From contig NZ_CP126238.1 in the NCBI RefSeq assembly GCF_044792555.1, forward strand, positions 1,488,001 to 1,552,000: a stretch of DNA of 64,000 nt. The letters are read 5' to 3'. The first letter of the stretch is position 1. Each line of letters opens with the position of its first letter. The DNA is from Alicycliphilus denitrificans_A (GTDB lineage: Bacteria; Pseudomonadota; Gammaproteobacteria; Burkholderiales; Burkholderiaceae_C). The notes below the pieces were generated by a model. It saw nothing but the letters and a program-made list of their open reading frames with translations. It made no database searches and was not told the DNA's origin. The position numbers were made by a program, and so were the translations under genes. Of this stretch, positions 44,980 to 54,130 are shown one piece after another.

Positions 44980-46101
44980 ATGACCACGAACCTTCTGGAC
45001 CTGGACCTAGACGCCTTGGCCGCCTTCTGCGAGCGGTTGGGTGAGAAGCGTTTCCGGGCCACGCAATTGTTTCGCTGGATCCACCAGCGTGGCGCGAGCG
45101 ATTTTGACCAGATGAGCGATCTGGCGAAGTCCCTGCGCGAAAAACTCAAGGGCTGCGCCCATGTATCGGGCCTGCAGGCCATCAGCGAGCATGCCTCGGC
45201 CGACGGCACGGTGAAGTGGCTGTTCGACGTGGGCGGCGGCAATGCCGTGGAGACGGTGTTCATCCCCGAGGACGACCGCGGCACGCTGTGCATCTCCTCG
45301 CAGGCGGGCTGCGCCGTGGGTTGCCGCTTCTGCTCCACGGGGCACCAGGGCTTCAGCCGCAACCTCACCACGGGCGAGATTGTCGCCCAGCTCTGGCATG
45401 CCGAGCATGTGCTGCGCCAGCGCCGCGGCGATGGCGAGCGAGTGATCTCCAACGTCGTGATGATGGGCATGGGTGAGCCACTGCAGAACTACTCGGCCCT
45501 GGTGCCGGCGCTGCGCATCATGCTCGACGACCATGGCTATGGCCTGTCGCGTCGCCGGGTGACTGTGTCCACCTCGGGGGTGGTGCCCATGATGGACCGC
45601 CTGGGTCAGGACTGCCCCGTGGCGCTGGCCGTGTCCCTGCATGCGCCGAATGACACGCTGCGCGACAACCTGGTGCCGCTGAACCGCAAATATCCGCTGC
45701 AGGAGCTGCTGGCGGCCTGCCGGCGCTATCTGGATCACGCCCCGCGTGACTTCATCACTTTCGAATACTGCATGCTCGATGGCGTGAACGATCAGCCCGA
45801 GCATGCGCGTGAGTTGATTGCGCTGGTGAGCCGCAGGGCTGCGGATGGCGGCGTGTCCTGCAAGTTCAACCTGATTCCGTTCAACCCGTTTCCCGCATCG
45901 GGCCTGCGCCGCTCTCCTGCGGCGGTGGTGACAGCCTTTGCCAAGCTGCTTTCCGATGCCGGCATTGTGACCACGGTGCGCAAGACGCGCGGCGACGATA
46001 TTGACGCCGCATGCGGCCAGCTGGCTGGCGATGTCAAGGATCGTACGCGTGTTCATGAACGCATGGCCAGGCTGCGTGTCATTGAAATCAAGCCTGTTTG
46101 A
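44980..46101 (+). CDS. rlmN: 23S rRNA/tRNA adenine-C2 methyltransferase RlmN
   Basis: This 373-residue radical-SAM enzyme has CAVGCRFCSTG (iron-sulfur ligands, about 106-116), MGMGEPLQNY and VALAVSLHAPND. The N-terminal domain is RFRATQLFRWIHQRG. RlmN methylates A2503 in 23S rRNA and A37 in some tRNAs. The ATG at 44980 gives the usual length; upstream sequence has no coding features. It is followed 43 bases later by pilF. Confidence 0.95.
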   Translation: MTTNLLDLDLDALAAFCERLGEKRFRATQLFRWIHQRGASDFDQMSDLAKSLREKLKGCAHVSGLQAISEHASADGTVKWLFDVGGGNAVETVFIPEDDRGTLCISSQAGCAVGCRFCSTGHQGFSRNLTTGEIVAQLWHAEHVLRQRRGDGERVISNVVMMGMGEPLQNYSALVPALRIMLDDHGYGLSRRRVTVSTSGVVPMMDRLGQDCPVALAVSLHAPNDTLRDNLVPLNRKYPLQELLAACRRYLDHAPRDFITFEYCMLDGVNDQPEHARELIALVSRRAADGGVSCKFNLIPFNPFPASGLRRSPAAVVTAFAKLLSDAGIVTTVRKTRGDDIDAACGQLAGDVKDRTRVHERMARLRVIEIKPV

Positions 46102-46144
46102 GAGCTGAGGCGCAGACTTGGTAAGCAACGAAGAGAGGCAATTC

Positions 46145-46981
46145 ATGACGCTGCGGCGCACGGATCGAATTTGGTCAGGACGCTGCTTGCTGGCGGCATG
46201 CATTGGGTTGGCGGCACTGGCTGGGTTGCCGGGGTGCGCGCACCAGGCGGCAGCCGATCACGGTGCCAGTTCTTCCGCTGATCCTGTCTCGGCATCGGGC
46301 GACACGGATCTGCGCAGACGTGCGCGCATAAGGCTGGAGCTGGCTGCCAATTACCTGCAGATGGGGCAAATGGCCATCGCCCTTGAGGAGGTGCGCCAGG
46401 CACTGGTCACAGACCCCCGCTACGCCGACGCCTACCACCTGCGCGGCTTGGTGTACATGGCCATGGCAGATCTGCCCCTTGCCGAGGACAGCCTCAGGCG
46501 TGCCCAGGCCATGAAGCCGGCGGATCCGGACATCATGCACAACTATGGCTGGCTGCAGTGCCTGCGCCAGCAGTATGAGCAGGCCCATCAGCAGTTCGAA
46601 CGTGCCTTGGCTGTGCCCACCTATGCTGCGCGCAGCAAGACGCTGATGTCCCAGGGCCTGTGCTATCAGAGGGCGGGACGCGTGGCCGATGCGGAAAAGG
46701 CCTTGCTGCGCGCCTATGAGATTGATGCCGGCAATCCGGTGGTGGGCTACCAGCTGGCCTCCATCCTGCTGGCCCGTGGCGAGACCAAGCGGGCGCAGTT
46801 CTACATACGGCGTGTGAACAATGGGGAGTTTGCCAATGCCGAGTCGCTGTGGCTTGGTATCAAGATTGAGCGCGCTTTGGGCGATTCGGTGGCCATGCAT
46901 CAGTTAGGGGATCAGCTGCACAAGCGCTTCCCTGAGGCCAAGCAAACGCTGGCGTTTGAGAGAGGGGCATTTGATGAATGA
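46145..46981 (+). CDS. pilF: PilF/PilW-type TPR lipoprotein
   Basis: This 278-residue protein has a lipobox signal (GLPGC, Cys about 32) and several TPR repeats (from about 65: AANYLQMGQMAIALEEVRQA, then YADAYHLRGLVYMAMADLPL). PilF helps assemble the type IV pilus secretin in the outer membrane; it is conserved between rlmN and rodZ. GAGAGG at 46132-46137 supports this ATG. Its stop overlaps the rodZ start by eight bases. Confidence 0.88.
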   Translation: MTLRRTDRIWSGRCLLAACIGLAALAGLPGCAHQAAADHGASSSADPVSASGDTDLRRRARIRLELAANYLQMGQMAIALEEVRQALVTDPRYADAYHLRGLVYMAMADLPLAEDSLRRAQAMKPADPDIMHNYGWLQCLRQQYEQAHQQFERALAVPTYAARSKTLMSQGLCYQRAGRVADAEKALLRAYEIDAGNPVVGYQLASILLARGETKRAQFYIRRVNNGEFANAESLWLGIKIERALGDSVAMHQLGDQLHKRFPEAKQTLAFERGAFDE

Positions 46982-47897
46982 GTCGATGGTGACGCAGGAC
47001 GCTGATCAGGCGGGGCACGGTGCACCAGGTGAGCCGACGGGCATTTCGGCCGGTGTTTTGCTCCGGCAGTCGCGCGAGGCAGCCGGGGTGCACATAGACG
47101 TTCTGGCCGGGGTTTTGAAGGTGCCGGTTGCCAAGCTGCAGGCGCTGGAGGCCGGTCACTACGAGGCATTTCCCGATGCCGTCTTCATGCGGGGGCTGGC
47201 GTCCGGCATGTGCCGGGCGCTGAAGGTGGACGCCGCACCGGTTCTGGCCCTTTTGCCTCAGGGCAGCCCGATTCATCTTCCGCCGGAGAGGGGCATCAAC
47301 GCCTCGTTCAAGGACTCGGGCCGCCGGCAGGGCAAGGGGGGCTCGATTGAGCGGCCCAAGTCGCGCCTGGTTGGCGTTGCCGTGGTGGCCCTGCTGCTGG
47401 CCGCCTTGGTGCTGGCTTTCCTGCCCATGGGCAACGAAGGCAAGGATGAGGGTGCAGCCGTGGCTCCGGCGCCTGCGCAGACGAGTCACGCAGTGCAAGA
47501 AGCACCAGATGGCGCGGCCGCGCAGGCCGGGCCCACGGCCGATCCAGTGGTGCAAGCGGCGCCGGCCCAGGCCCCCGGTGCACCCATGGCCGTGGAGCTG
47601 CCCGTGGCCAGCGGCACGCCTGCAACCGCAGGGCCCGAGGCTGCCAAGGCCGTCGCGTCCGAAGACGTGCTGCTCATCAGTGCGCGTGCGCAGTCCTGGG
47701 TGCAGGTACGCGATGCCGCGGGCCGTGTGGTGCTGCAGAAGGCGCTGGCCGCCGGCGAGAGTTTTTCTGCCGAGGGTTCGCCGCCATGGAGCGTGGTGAT
47801 TGGCAGGGCGGACGCCACGGACGTCATCGTGCGTGGCCAGTCCATGGATCTGAAGGCCATTGCGCGCGAGAACGTCGCGCGTTTCGAGGTGAAGTAA
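46974..47897 (+). CDS. rodZ: cytoskeletal protein RodZ
   Basis: This 307-residue protein has an N-terminal helix-turn-helix (about 25-90, GVLLRQSREAAGVHIDVLA and LEAGHYEAFPDAVFMRG), one membrane helix (about 133-153), an alanine-proline linker and a C-terminal DUF4115 domain (SWVQVRDAAGRVVLQKAL). RodZ links MreB filaments to the wall synthesis machinery for rod shape. Its start overlaps pilF and it abuts ispG. Confidence 0.9.
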   Translation: MNESMVTQDADQAGHGAPGEPTGISAGVLLRQSREAAGVHIDVLAGVLKVPVAKLQALEAGHYEAFPDAVFMRGLASGMCRALKVDAAPVLALLPQGSPIHLPPERGINASFKDSGRRQGKGGSIERPKSRLVGVAVVALLLAALVLAFLPMGNEGKDEGAAVAPAPAQTSHAVQEAPDGAAAQAGPTADPVVQAAPAQAPGAPMAVELPVASGTPATAGPEAAKAVASEDVLLISARAQSWVQVRDAAGRVVLQKALAAGESFSAEGSPPWSVVIGRADATDVIVRGQSMDLKAIARENVARFEVK

Positions 47898-49166
47898 ATG
47901 AATATGTCCGCTGCTGCATGCCCCATAGCGATGGCCGCGCCGCTGGCGCGCCGCTCGCGCCAGGCACGCATCGCCTGGGGTGGCCGTGTCGTCACCGTGG
48001 GCGGCGACGCGCCTGTGCGTGTGCAGTCCATGACCAATACCGATACGGTGGACGTGATCGGCACGGCCATCCAGGTCAAGGAGCTGGCGCAGGCCGGCTC
48101 GGAGTTCGTGCGCATCACGGTGAACACGCCCGAGGCCGCGGCGGCCGTGCCCTACATCCGCGAGCAGCTCGACCGCATGGGCGAGAGCGTGCCCCTGGTG
48201 GGCGACTTCCACTACAACGGCCACCGCCTGCTGACCGAATTCCCGGACTGCGCCAAGGCGCTGTCCAAGTACCGCATCAACCCCGGCAACGTGGGCAAGG
48301 GCGACAAGCGCGACAAGCAGTTCGGCCAGATGATCGAGGCGGCCGTGCGCTGGGACAAGGCTGTGCGCATCGGTGTCAACTGGGGCAGCCTGGACCAGGA
48401 GCTGCTGGCCGAGCTGATGGACGCCAACAGCCGCCGCGCCCAGCCCTGGGACGCGCGCCAGGTCATGTACGAGGCGCTGATCACCTCGGCCATCGAGTCG
48501 GCCAGGCGCGCCGAAGAAATGGGCCTGAACGGTGACCAGATCATCTTGTCGTGCAAGGTCAGCGGCGTGCAGGACCTGATTGCCGTGTACCGCGAGCTCA
48601 GCAGCCGTTGCGACTACGCCCTGCATCTGGGCCTGACCGAGGCCGGCATGGGCACCAAGGGCATCGTGGCGTCAAGTACGGCGCTGTCCATCCTGCTGCA
48701 GGAGGGCATTGGCGACACCATCCGCGTGTCGCTCACGCCCCAGCCCGGCGAGGCGCGCACCCAGGAGGTGGTGGTGGCCTCCGAAATCCTGCAGTCTCTG
48801 GGGCTGCGCGCCTTCGTGCCCAGCGTGACCGCCTGCCCTGGCTGCGGACGCACCACCAGCACCACCTTCCAGGAGCTGGCCAAGCAGATCGACGACTACC
48901 TGCGCGCGCAAATGCCCGTGTGGCGTCTGCGCTACCCAGGCGTCGAAAAGCTCAAGGTGGCCGTCATGGGCTGCATCGTCAACGGCCCGGGCGAGAGCAA
49001 GCATGCCGACATCGGCATCAGCCTGCCGGGCACCGGCGAGGCGCCTGCAGCCCCCGTGTTCATCGATGGCGAGAAGGCTATGACCCTGCGCGGGGACAAC
49101 ATCGCGCGGGAGTTCCAGGACATTGTTGATGGCTATATCGCCAGGCGCTTCGGCGCGGACGCGTAG
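47898..49166 (+). CDS. ispG: 4-hydroxy-3-methylbut-2-enyl diphosphate synthase
   Basis: This 422-residue iron-sulfur enzyme makes HMBPP in the MEP isoprenoid pathway. It has VQSMTNTDTVDV at the start, TACPGCGRTTSTTF (two cluster cysteines, about 312) and VAVMGCIVNGPGESKHADIG (third cysteine, about 355). It starts at the base after the rodZ stop. A palindromic repeat separates it from hisS. Confidence 0.96.
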   Translation: MNMSAAACPIAMAAPLARRSRQARIAWGGRVVTVGGDAPVRVQSMTNTDTVDVIGTAIQVKELAQAGSEFVRITVNTPEAAAAVPYIREQLDRMGESVPLVGDFHYNGHRLLTEFPDCAKALSKYRINPGNVGKGDKRDKQFGQMIEAAVRWDKAVRIGVNWGSLDQELLAELMDANSRRAQPWDARQVMYEALITSAIESARRAEEMGLNGDQIILSCKVSGVQDLIAVYRELSSRCDYALHLGLTEAGMGTKGIVASSTALSILLQEGIGDTIRVSLTPQPGEARTQEVVVASEILQSLGLRAFVPSVTACPGCGRTTSTTFQELAKQIDDYLRAQMPVWRLRYPGVEKLKVAVMGCIVNGPGESKHADIGISLPGTGEAPAAPVFIDGEKAMTLRGDNIAREFQDIVDGYIARRFGADA

Positions 49167-49172
49167 CGATGC

Positions 49173-49230
49173 AATAAAAAAACATAGCTGCTTGCGCTTG
49201 ATGGATAAGCGTTAGAGGCTGATTTCATTC
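49173..49230. repeat. dispersed palindromic intergenic repeat, copy 4
   Basis: AACATAGCTGCTTGCGCTTG pairs imperfectly with GATAAGCGTTAGAGGCTG. It occupies most of the ispG-hisS gap. Confidence 0.7.
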
Positions 49231-49250
49231 AAACAAAAGATTCACACAAG

Positions 49251-50540
49251 ATGCAGAAGCTGGTTGCCATCAAGGGCATGAACGACATCCTGCCGCCGGA
49301 CTCGGCGCGCTGGGAATGGTTGGAGGACAAGGTGCGCTCATTGATGGCGCGCTTCGCCTACCGCAACATCCGTACCCCCATCGTCGAGCCCACGCCGCTG
49401 TTCGTGCGTGGCCTGGGCGAGGTGACCGACATCGTCGAGAAGGAGATGTACTCCTTTGAAGACCGCCTGAACGGCGAGCAGCTCACGCTGCGCCCCGAGG
49501 CCACGGCCGGCGTGGTGCGCGCCGTGGTCGAGCACAGCATGCTGTACGACGGCGGCAAGCGCCTGTACTACATGGGCCCCATGTTCCGCCATGAGCGGCC
49601 GCAGCGCGGTCGCTACCGCCAGTTCCACCAGATTGGTGCCGAGGCCCTGGGCTTCGGCGGGCCCGAGGTGGACGCCGAGATCATCCTGCTGGCCCACGCG
49701 CTGTGGGCCGAGCTGGGCCTGAAGCATGTGCGCCTGGAGCTCAACAGCCTGGGCCAGCCCGACGAGCGCCGCGCCCACCGCGCCGCCCTCATCGCCTACC
49801 TGGAGCAGCACCAGGAGGTGATGGACGAGGAGGCCAGGCGCCGCATGTACACCAACCCCCTGCGCGTGCTGGACACGAAGAACCCGGCGATGCAGGACAT
49901 GGTGAATGCCGCGCCGCGGCTCATCGACTTCCTGGGCGAGGCCTCGCTCAGGCATTTCGACACCGTCAAGGCCATCCTGGACGCCAACGGCGTGGCCTGG
50001 AGCCTCAACCCGCGCCTGGTGCGCGGCATGGACTACTACAACCTTACGGTGTTCGAGTTCATCACCGAGCAGCTCGGCTCGCAGGGCACGATCTGCGGCG
50101 GTGGGCGCTACGACTACCTGATCGAGCAGATCGGCGGCAAGAGTGCGCCCGCCGTAGGCTGGGCCTTGGGCGTGGAGCGCGTGCTGGAACTGCTCAAGGA
50201 GCAGCAGGTGCAGGCCCCGCTTCTTGCGGCCGACGCCTACGCCGTTGTGCCCGATGCCTCGGTTCTGCCGCAGGTCATGCAGGCCTTGCAACGGCTGCGC
50301 GCCCTGGGCGTGGCGGTGCAGATGCATGCCCCGGCGCAGGCGGGCGAGGGCATGGGCAGCATGAAATCACAGTTCAAGAAGGCCGATGGCAGCGGTGCCC
50401 GCTTTGCCCTGGTCTTTGGCGCCGACGAGATGGCGCGAGGCGCCGTCACCATCAAGCCCCTGCGCGACGGCGGCGAGCAGGTCGAACGCCCGCTGGCCAC
50501 CCTGTCGGACTGGGCTGCCAGCCTACAATCGCCGCGCTGA
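49251..50540 (+). CDS. hisS: histidyl-tRNA synthetase
   Basis: This 429-residue class II synthetase has motif 1 near NIRTPIVEPT, motif 2 YYMGPMFRHERPQRGRYRQF (about 104-124), the histidine loops LVRGMDYYNLTVFEF and GGGRYDYL, and a C-terminal anticodon domain. It charges tRNA-His. Length is normal. It is followed 15 bases later by the TPR gene. Confidence 0.97.
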   Translation: MQKLVAIKGMNDILPPDSARWEWLEDKVRSLMARFAYRNIRTPIVEPTPLFVRGLGEVTDIVEKEMYSFEDRLNGEQLTLRPEATAGVVRAVVEHSMLYDGGKRLYYMGPMFRHERPQRGRYRQFHQIGAEALGFGGPEVDAEIILLAHALWAELGLKHVRLELNSLGQPDERRAHRAALIAYLEQHQEVMDEEARRRMYTNPLRVLDTKNPAMQDMVNAAPRLIDFLGEASLRHFDTVKAILDANGVAWSLNPRLVRGMDYYNLTVFEFITEQLGSQGTICGGGRYDYLIEQIGGKSAPAVGWALGVERVLELLKEQQVQAPLLAADAYAVVPDASVLPQVMQALQRLRALGVAVQMHAPAQAGEGMGSMKSQFKKADGSGARFALVFGADEMARGAVTIKPLRDGGEQVERPLATLSDWAASLQSPR

Positions 50541-50555
50541 ACGGAAACCCCCAAC

Positions 50556-51236
50556 ATGGCCAACAACTTCGACCTTCAAGAACAAGAACAGCTCGACGAG
50601 CTCAAGCATTTCTGGAGCAAATGGGGCACGCCCATCACCTGGACGCTGCTCGTCATCATGGGCGGCTTTGCGGCATGGAACGGCTACCAACTGTGGCAAA
50701 ACCGCCAGGCACAGCAGGCCATGGCCCTGGTCGAGGCCGTGGAGCTGGCAGCCCAGGCTGGCGACATGGCGCGCGTGGAGCAGGCCTTTGGCGATCTGCA
50801 GTCTGGCTACGGTGGCACGACGCAGGCCGGTCAGGCGGGCCTGCTGGCCGCCAAGGCCTTGGCCGATGCCGGGAAGTGGGATGCAGCCAAGGGCGTGCTG
50901 ACCTGGGTGGCCGAGAAATCTGCCGATGACGGCTATATGGCATTGGCCAAGCTGCGCCTGGCAGGGGTGCTGATGGAGCAAAAGGCCTATGACGCGGCGC
51001 TGGCCCAGCTGTCGGGGCGCATGCCGGTCGAGTTCGCCGGCGTTGCAGCGGATCGCAAGGGTGACGTGTTGGCGCTGCAGGGCAAGAACCAGGAGGCCAT
51101 CGCCGAATACCGCCGCGCCTATCAGGCCTTTGGCGACAGCGTGGAATACCGCCGTTTGGTGGAAGCCAAGCTCAATGCCTTGGGTGCACAGGTCGAGGCC
51201 GTGGCCGCAGCCGCTGCGCCAGGGGGGGCACAGTGA
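50556..51236 (+). CDS. YfgM-like inner-membrane TPR protein
   Basis: This 226-residue protein has a cytoplasmic N-terminus, one membrane helix (about 26-45) and a periplasmic TPR region (VEQAFGDLQSGYGGTTQAG and similar). It matches the YfgM/DUF2133 family that binds SecYEG and the chaperone PpiD and lies between hisS and bamB. A TACAAT at 50523-50528 inside hisS may be a -10. Its end overlaps bamB. Confidence 0.88.
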   Translation: MANNFDLQEQEQLDELKHFWSKWGTPITWTLLVIMGGFAAWNGYQLWQNRQAQQAMALVEAVELAAQAGDMARVEQAFGDLQSGYGGTTQAGQAGLLAAKALADAGKWDAAKGVLTWVAEKSADDGYMALAKLRLAGVLMEQKAYDAALAQLSGRMPVEFAGVAADRKGDVLALQGKNQEAIAEYRRAYQAFGDSVEYRRLVEAKLNALGAQVEAVAAAAAPGGAQ

Positions 51237-52387
51237 GTACGGCCCGCATGAACATGGGCTCGAAGGCGCTGTTTGCAGCGCTTGCCCTGACCGCGGTGCT
51301 GGGTGTAGGTGGATGCTCTTTGTGGGGGGGCGCGTCCAAGCCCAAGCCCGCCGAGCTGGGGCCTAATGTCCCGGTGCTTGGTGTGCGTCAAGCCTGGACG
51401 GCCCGCATCGGCGCCGTGGAGGGCATGGCCCTGGATGCCCACGTGAATGGCAACGCGGTCACGCTGGCCTCCGCCAATGGCGAGGTGGCGGCGATCGATG
51501 CGCGCACGGGCGGCGACATCTGGCGTACCCGGCTGGATATGCCGCTGGCCGCGGGCGTGGGCAGCGATGGGCGCTGGGCCGCGGTTGTCTCGCAAAGCGC
51601 CCAGCTCATCGTGCTCGATGGCGGGCGTGAAATCTGGCGTAAGCCATTGTCGGCGCAGGCCTATACGGCCCCGCTGGTGGCTGGCAATCGTGTCTTTGTG
51701 TTGGCCGCAGATCGTTCCGTCACTGCCTTCGATGCCGCCACGGGCTACCGCCTGTGGGGGCAGCAGCGCCCGGGTGAGCCGCTGATCCTGCGCCAGGGCG
51801 GTGTGTTGATGGCTGTGGACGACACGCTGGTGGTCGGCCTTTCCGGGCGTCTGGTGGGCTTTAACCCGGACAATGGCGTGGTGCGCTGGGAGGCACCATT
51901 GGCTAGTCCACGGGGCACCAATGACGTGGAGCGCCTGGTGGAAATCGTGGGCCGCACTAGCCGCGTGGATGACAACCTGTGTGCACGCGCCTTCCAGGCC
52001 ACCGTGGGCTGCATTGACGCAGCGCGTGGCGCCCTGTTGTGGACGCAACCGGCTGGCGGCAGCGAAGGCATAGACGGCGATGCCAGCATGCTGTTCGGCA
52101 CCGAAAGCAATGGCACTGTTGTTGCTTGGCAGCGCGCCGATGGCAAGCGTGCATGGACGTCAGAACGACTGCAGTTTCGCAAGCTCACTGCACCACTGCT
52201 GCTGGGTCGCTCGGTGGTGGTTGGTGATGACACGGGCCTGGTGCATCTGCTGTCGCGTGACGATGCTGCACCGCTCAATCGCCTGGCGACGGATGGCTCC
52301 GCTATTGCCGCGGCGCCCCTTGCGGCCGGTGACACGCTGGTGGTGGTGACGCGCAAGGGTGGCGTCTACGGCTTTCGCCCCGACTGA
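51233..52387 (+). CDS. bamB: outer-membrane assembly factor BamB
   Basis: This 384-residue lipoprotein has a lipobox (GVGGC, Cys about 28) and an eight-bladed PQQ-type beta-propeller (ANGEVAAIDARTGGDIWRT and repeats). BamB supports BamA in inserting outer-membrane proteins. It begins at GTG within the TPR gene's end; an ATG five codons later is also possible. It is followed 25 bases later by der. Confidence 0.93.
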   Translation: MSTARMNMGSKALFAALALTAVLGVGGCSLWGGASKPKPAELGPNVPVLGVRQAWTARIGAVEGMALDAHVNGNAVTLASANGEVAAIDARTGGDIWRTRLDMPLAAGVGSDGRWAAVVSQSAQLIVLDGGREIWRKPLSAQAYTAPLVAGNRVFVLAADRSVTAFDAATGYRLWGQQRPGEPLILRQGGVLMAVDDTLVVGLSGRLVGFNPDNGVVRWEAPLASPRGTNDVERLVEIVGRTSRVDDNLCARAFQATVGCIDAARGALLWTQPAGGSEGIDGDASMLFGTESNGTVVAWQRADGKRAWTSERLQFRKLTAPLLLGRSVVVGDDTGLVHLLSRDDAAPLNRLATDGSAIAAAPLAAGDTLVVVTRKGGVYGFRPD

Positions 52388-52412
52388 CCTGACTGATAGA
52401 TAGGACACTGGT

Positions 52413-53756
52413 ATGAAACCAGTCATCGCCCTGGTGGGGCGGCCCAATGTGGGCAAATCCACCCTGTTCAACCGCCTGACCAAGTCGCGCGATGCCATCG
52501 TGGCCGACTTCGCCGGTCTCACGCGCGACCGCCACTACGGCAACGGCCGCCAGGGCAAGCACGAGTACATCGTCATCGATACCGGGGGCTTCGAGCCCGA
52601 CGCCGGGAGCGGGATTTACCGCGAGATGGCCAAGCAGACCCGGCAGGCCGTGGCGGAGGCCGACGTAGTGATCTTCGTCGTGGATGTGCGCGGCGGTCTG
52701 TCGGCACAGGACCATGACATTGCCAACTACCTGCGCCGCCTGGGCAAGCCCTGCGTGCTGGCCGGCAACAAGGCCGAGGGCATGCAGGACAGCGCCCATC
52801 TGGCCGAGTTCTACGAGCTGGGCCTGGGTGAGGTGTACCCCGTCTCGGCCGCGCACGGACAGGGTATTCGCAGCCTGGTGGAGCTGGCACTCGAACCCCT
52901 GGCCCTGCCCGAGGTGGACGAGGGCGATGTCAGCGCGGAGACCAACGTCATACGTCTGGCGGTGGCGGGGCGCCCGAATGTCGGCAAATCCACGCTGATC
53001 AACACCTGGCTCGGCGAGGAGCGCCTGGTGGCCTTCGACCTGCCGGGCACGACGCGTGATGCGATCTCTGTGCCATTCGAGCGCAATGGCCAGAAATTCG
53101 AGCTCATCGACACTGCCGGCCTGCGCCGCCGAGGCAAGGTGTTCGAGGCCATCGAGAAGTTTTCTGTGGTCAAGACCCTGCAGGCCATCGAGTCTGCCAA
53201 CGTGGTGCTGCTGTTGCTTGACGCCACCCAGGGCGTGACGGATCAGGACGCGCATATCGCGGGCTACATCCTGGAGAGCGGCCGCGCTGTGGTCATCGCC
53301 GTGAACAAATGGGATGCGGTGGACGACTACGCCCGCCAGCAACTCGAGCGCTCCATTGAGTCGCGCCTGTCTTTCCTCAAGTTTGCCCCGCTGCATTTCA
53401 TCTCGGCCATCAAACGTCAGGGTATCGGGCCGCTGTGGACCTCCATCGTGCAGGCCTACAAGTCGGCCAACCGTAAGATGCCTACGCCGGTGCTCACGCG
53501 CCTGCTGCAGGAGGCCGTGCAGTTCCAGACGCCCAAGCGCGCCGGCGCGTTTCGCCCCAAGCTGCGTTATGCGCACCAGGGTGGCATGAACCCGCCGGTG
53601 ATCGTGATCCACGGTAACTCGCTGGAACATGTCTCGGACGCCTACAAGCGCTTTCTGGAAGGGCGCTTCCGCAAGGAGTTCGACCTGGTCGGAACGCCCC
53701 TGCGTATCGAGTTGCGAACCTCTAGCAATCCGTACGCGGACAAAAACGCATCCTGA
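52413..53756 (+). CDS. der: ribosome biogenesis GTPase Der
   Basis: This 447-residue protein has two tandem GTPase domains, each with GRPNVGKST (about 8-16 and 188-196), DTGGF and DTAGL switch motifs, NKAE and NKWD guanine specificity loops, and a C-terminal KH-like domain. Der is essential for 50S subunit assembly. Its position after bamB is conserved. Confidence 0.97.
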   Translation: MKPVIALVGRPNVGKSTLFNRLTKSRDAIVADFAGLTRDRHYGNGRQGKHEYIVIDTGGFEPDAGSGIYREMAKQTRQAVAEADVVIFVVDVRGGLSAQDHDIANYLRRLGKPCVLAGNKAEGMQDSAHLAEFYELGLGEVYPVSAAHGQGIRSLVELALEPLALPEVDEGDVSAETNVIRLAVAGRPNVGKSTLINTWLGEERLVAFDLPGTTRDAISVPFERNGQKFELIDTAGLRRRGKVFEAIEKFSVVKTLQAIESANVVLLLLDATQGVTDQDAHIAGYILESGRAVVIAVNKWDAVDDYARQQLERSIESRLSFLKFAPLHFISAIKRQGIGPLWTSIVQAYKSANRKMPTPVLTRLLQEAVQFQTPKRAGAFRPKLRYAHQGGMNPPVIVIHGNSLEHVSDAYKRFLEGRFRKEFDLVGTPLRIELRTSSNPYADKNAS

Positions 53757-53833
53757 ACCCTTGCGCCGCATAAGGCCGCGCAGCTGTGGTAAGGTGTCGG
53801 TTTACAACAACATTTTTGAACACGGAGAATATC

Positions 53834-54085
53834 GTGAGCAATAAAGGTCAGCTTCTTCAAGACCCTTTCCTGAACGCACTGCGTCGTGAGCATGTGCCGG
53901 TGTCCATCTATCTGGTCAACGGCATCAAGCTTCAGGGGCAGATTGAATCGTTCGATCAATACGTTGTGCTGCTGCGCAACACAGTGACCCAGATGGTCTA
54001 TAAGCACGCTATCTCCACCATCGTTCCGGGACGCGCCGTCAATTTTTCGACGGCAGAACCCGCCGCCGATGGATCCAATCAGTAA
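53834..54085 (+). CDS. hfq: RNA chaperone Hfq
   Basis: This 83-residue Sm-like protein has GQLLQDPFLNALRREHVPVS at the start, Sm1 with SIYLVNGIKLQGQIESFDQY and Sm2 with YKHAISTIVP. It joins small RNAs to mRNAs. It starts at GTG with GGAG at 53824-53827; no in-frame ATG fits. It is followed 45 bases later by hflX. Confidence 0.97.
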   Translation: MSNKGQLLQDPFLNALRREHVPVSIYLVNGIKLQGQIESFDQYVVLLRNTVTQMVYKHAISTIVPGRAVNFSTAEPAADGSNQ

Positions 54086-54130
54086 ACTCCGATCCCAGCT
54101 TGAGGCATTGCTGGCGCACAAGCGCTTTGC

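Noticed and set aside
46118..46145. Earlier TTG start for pilF
   Set aside because: The ATG at 46145 has a good GAGAGG ribosome site and starts a normal lipoprotein signal.
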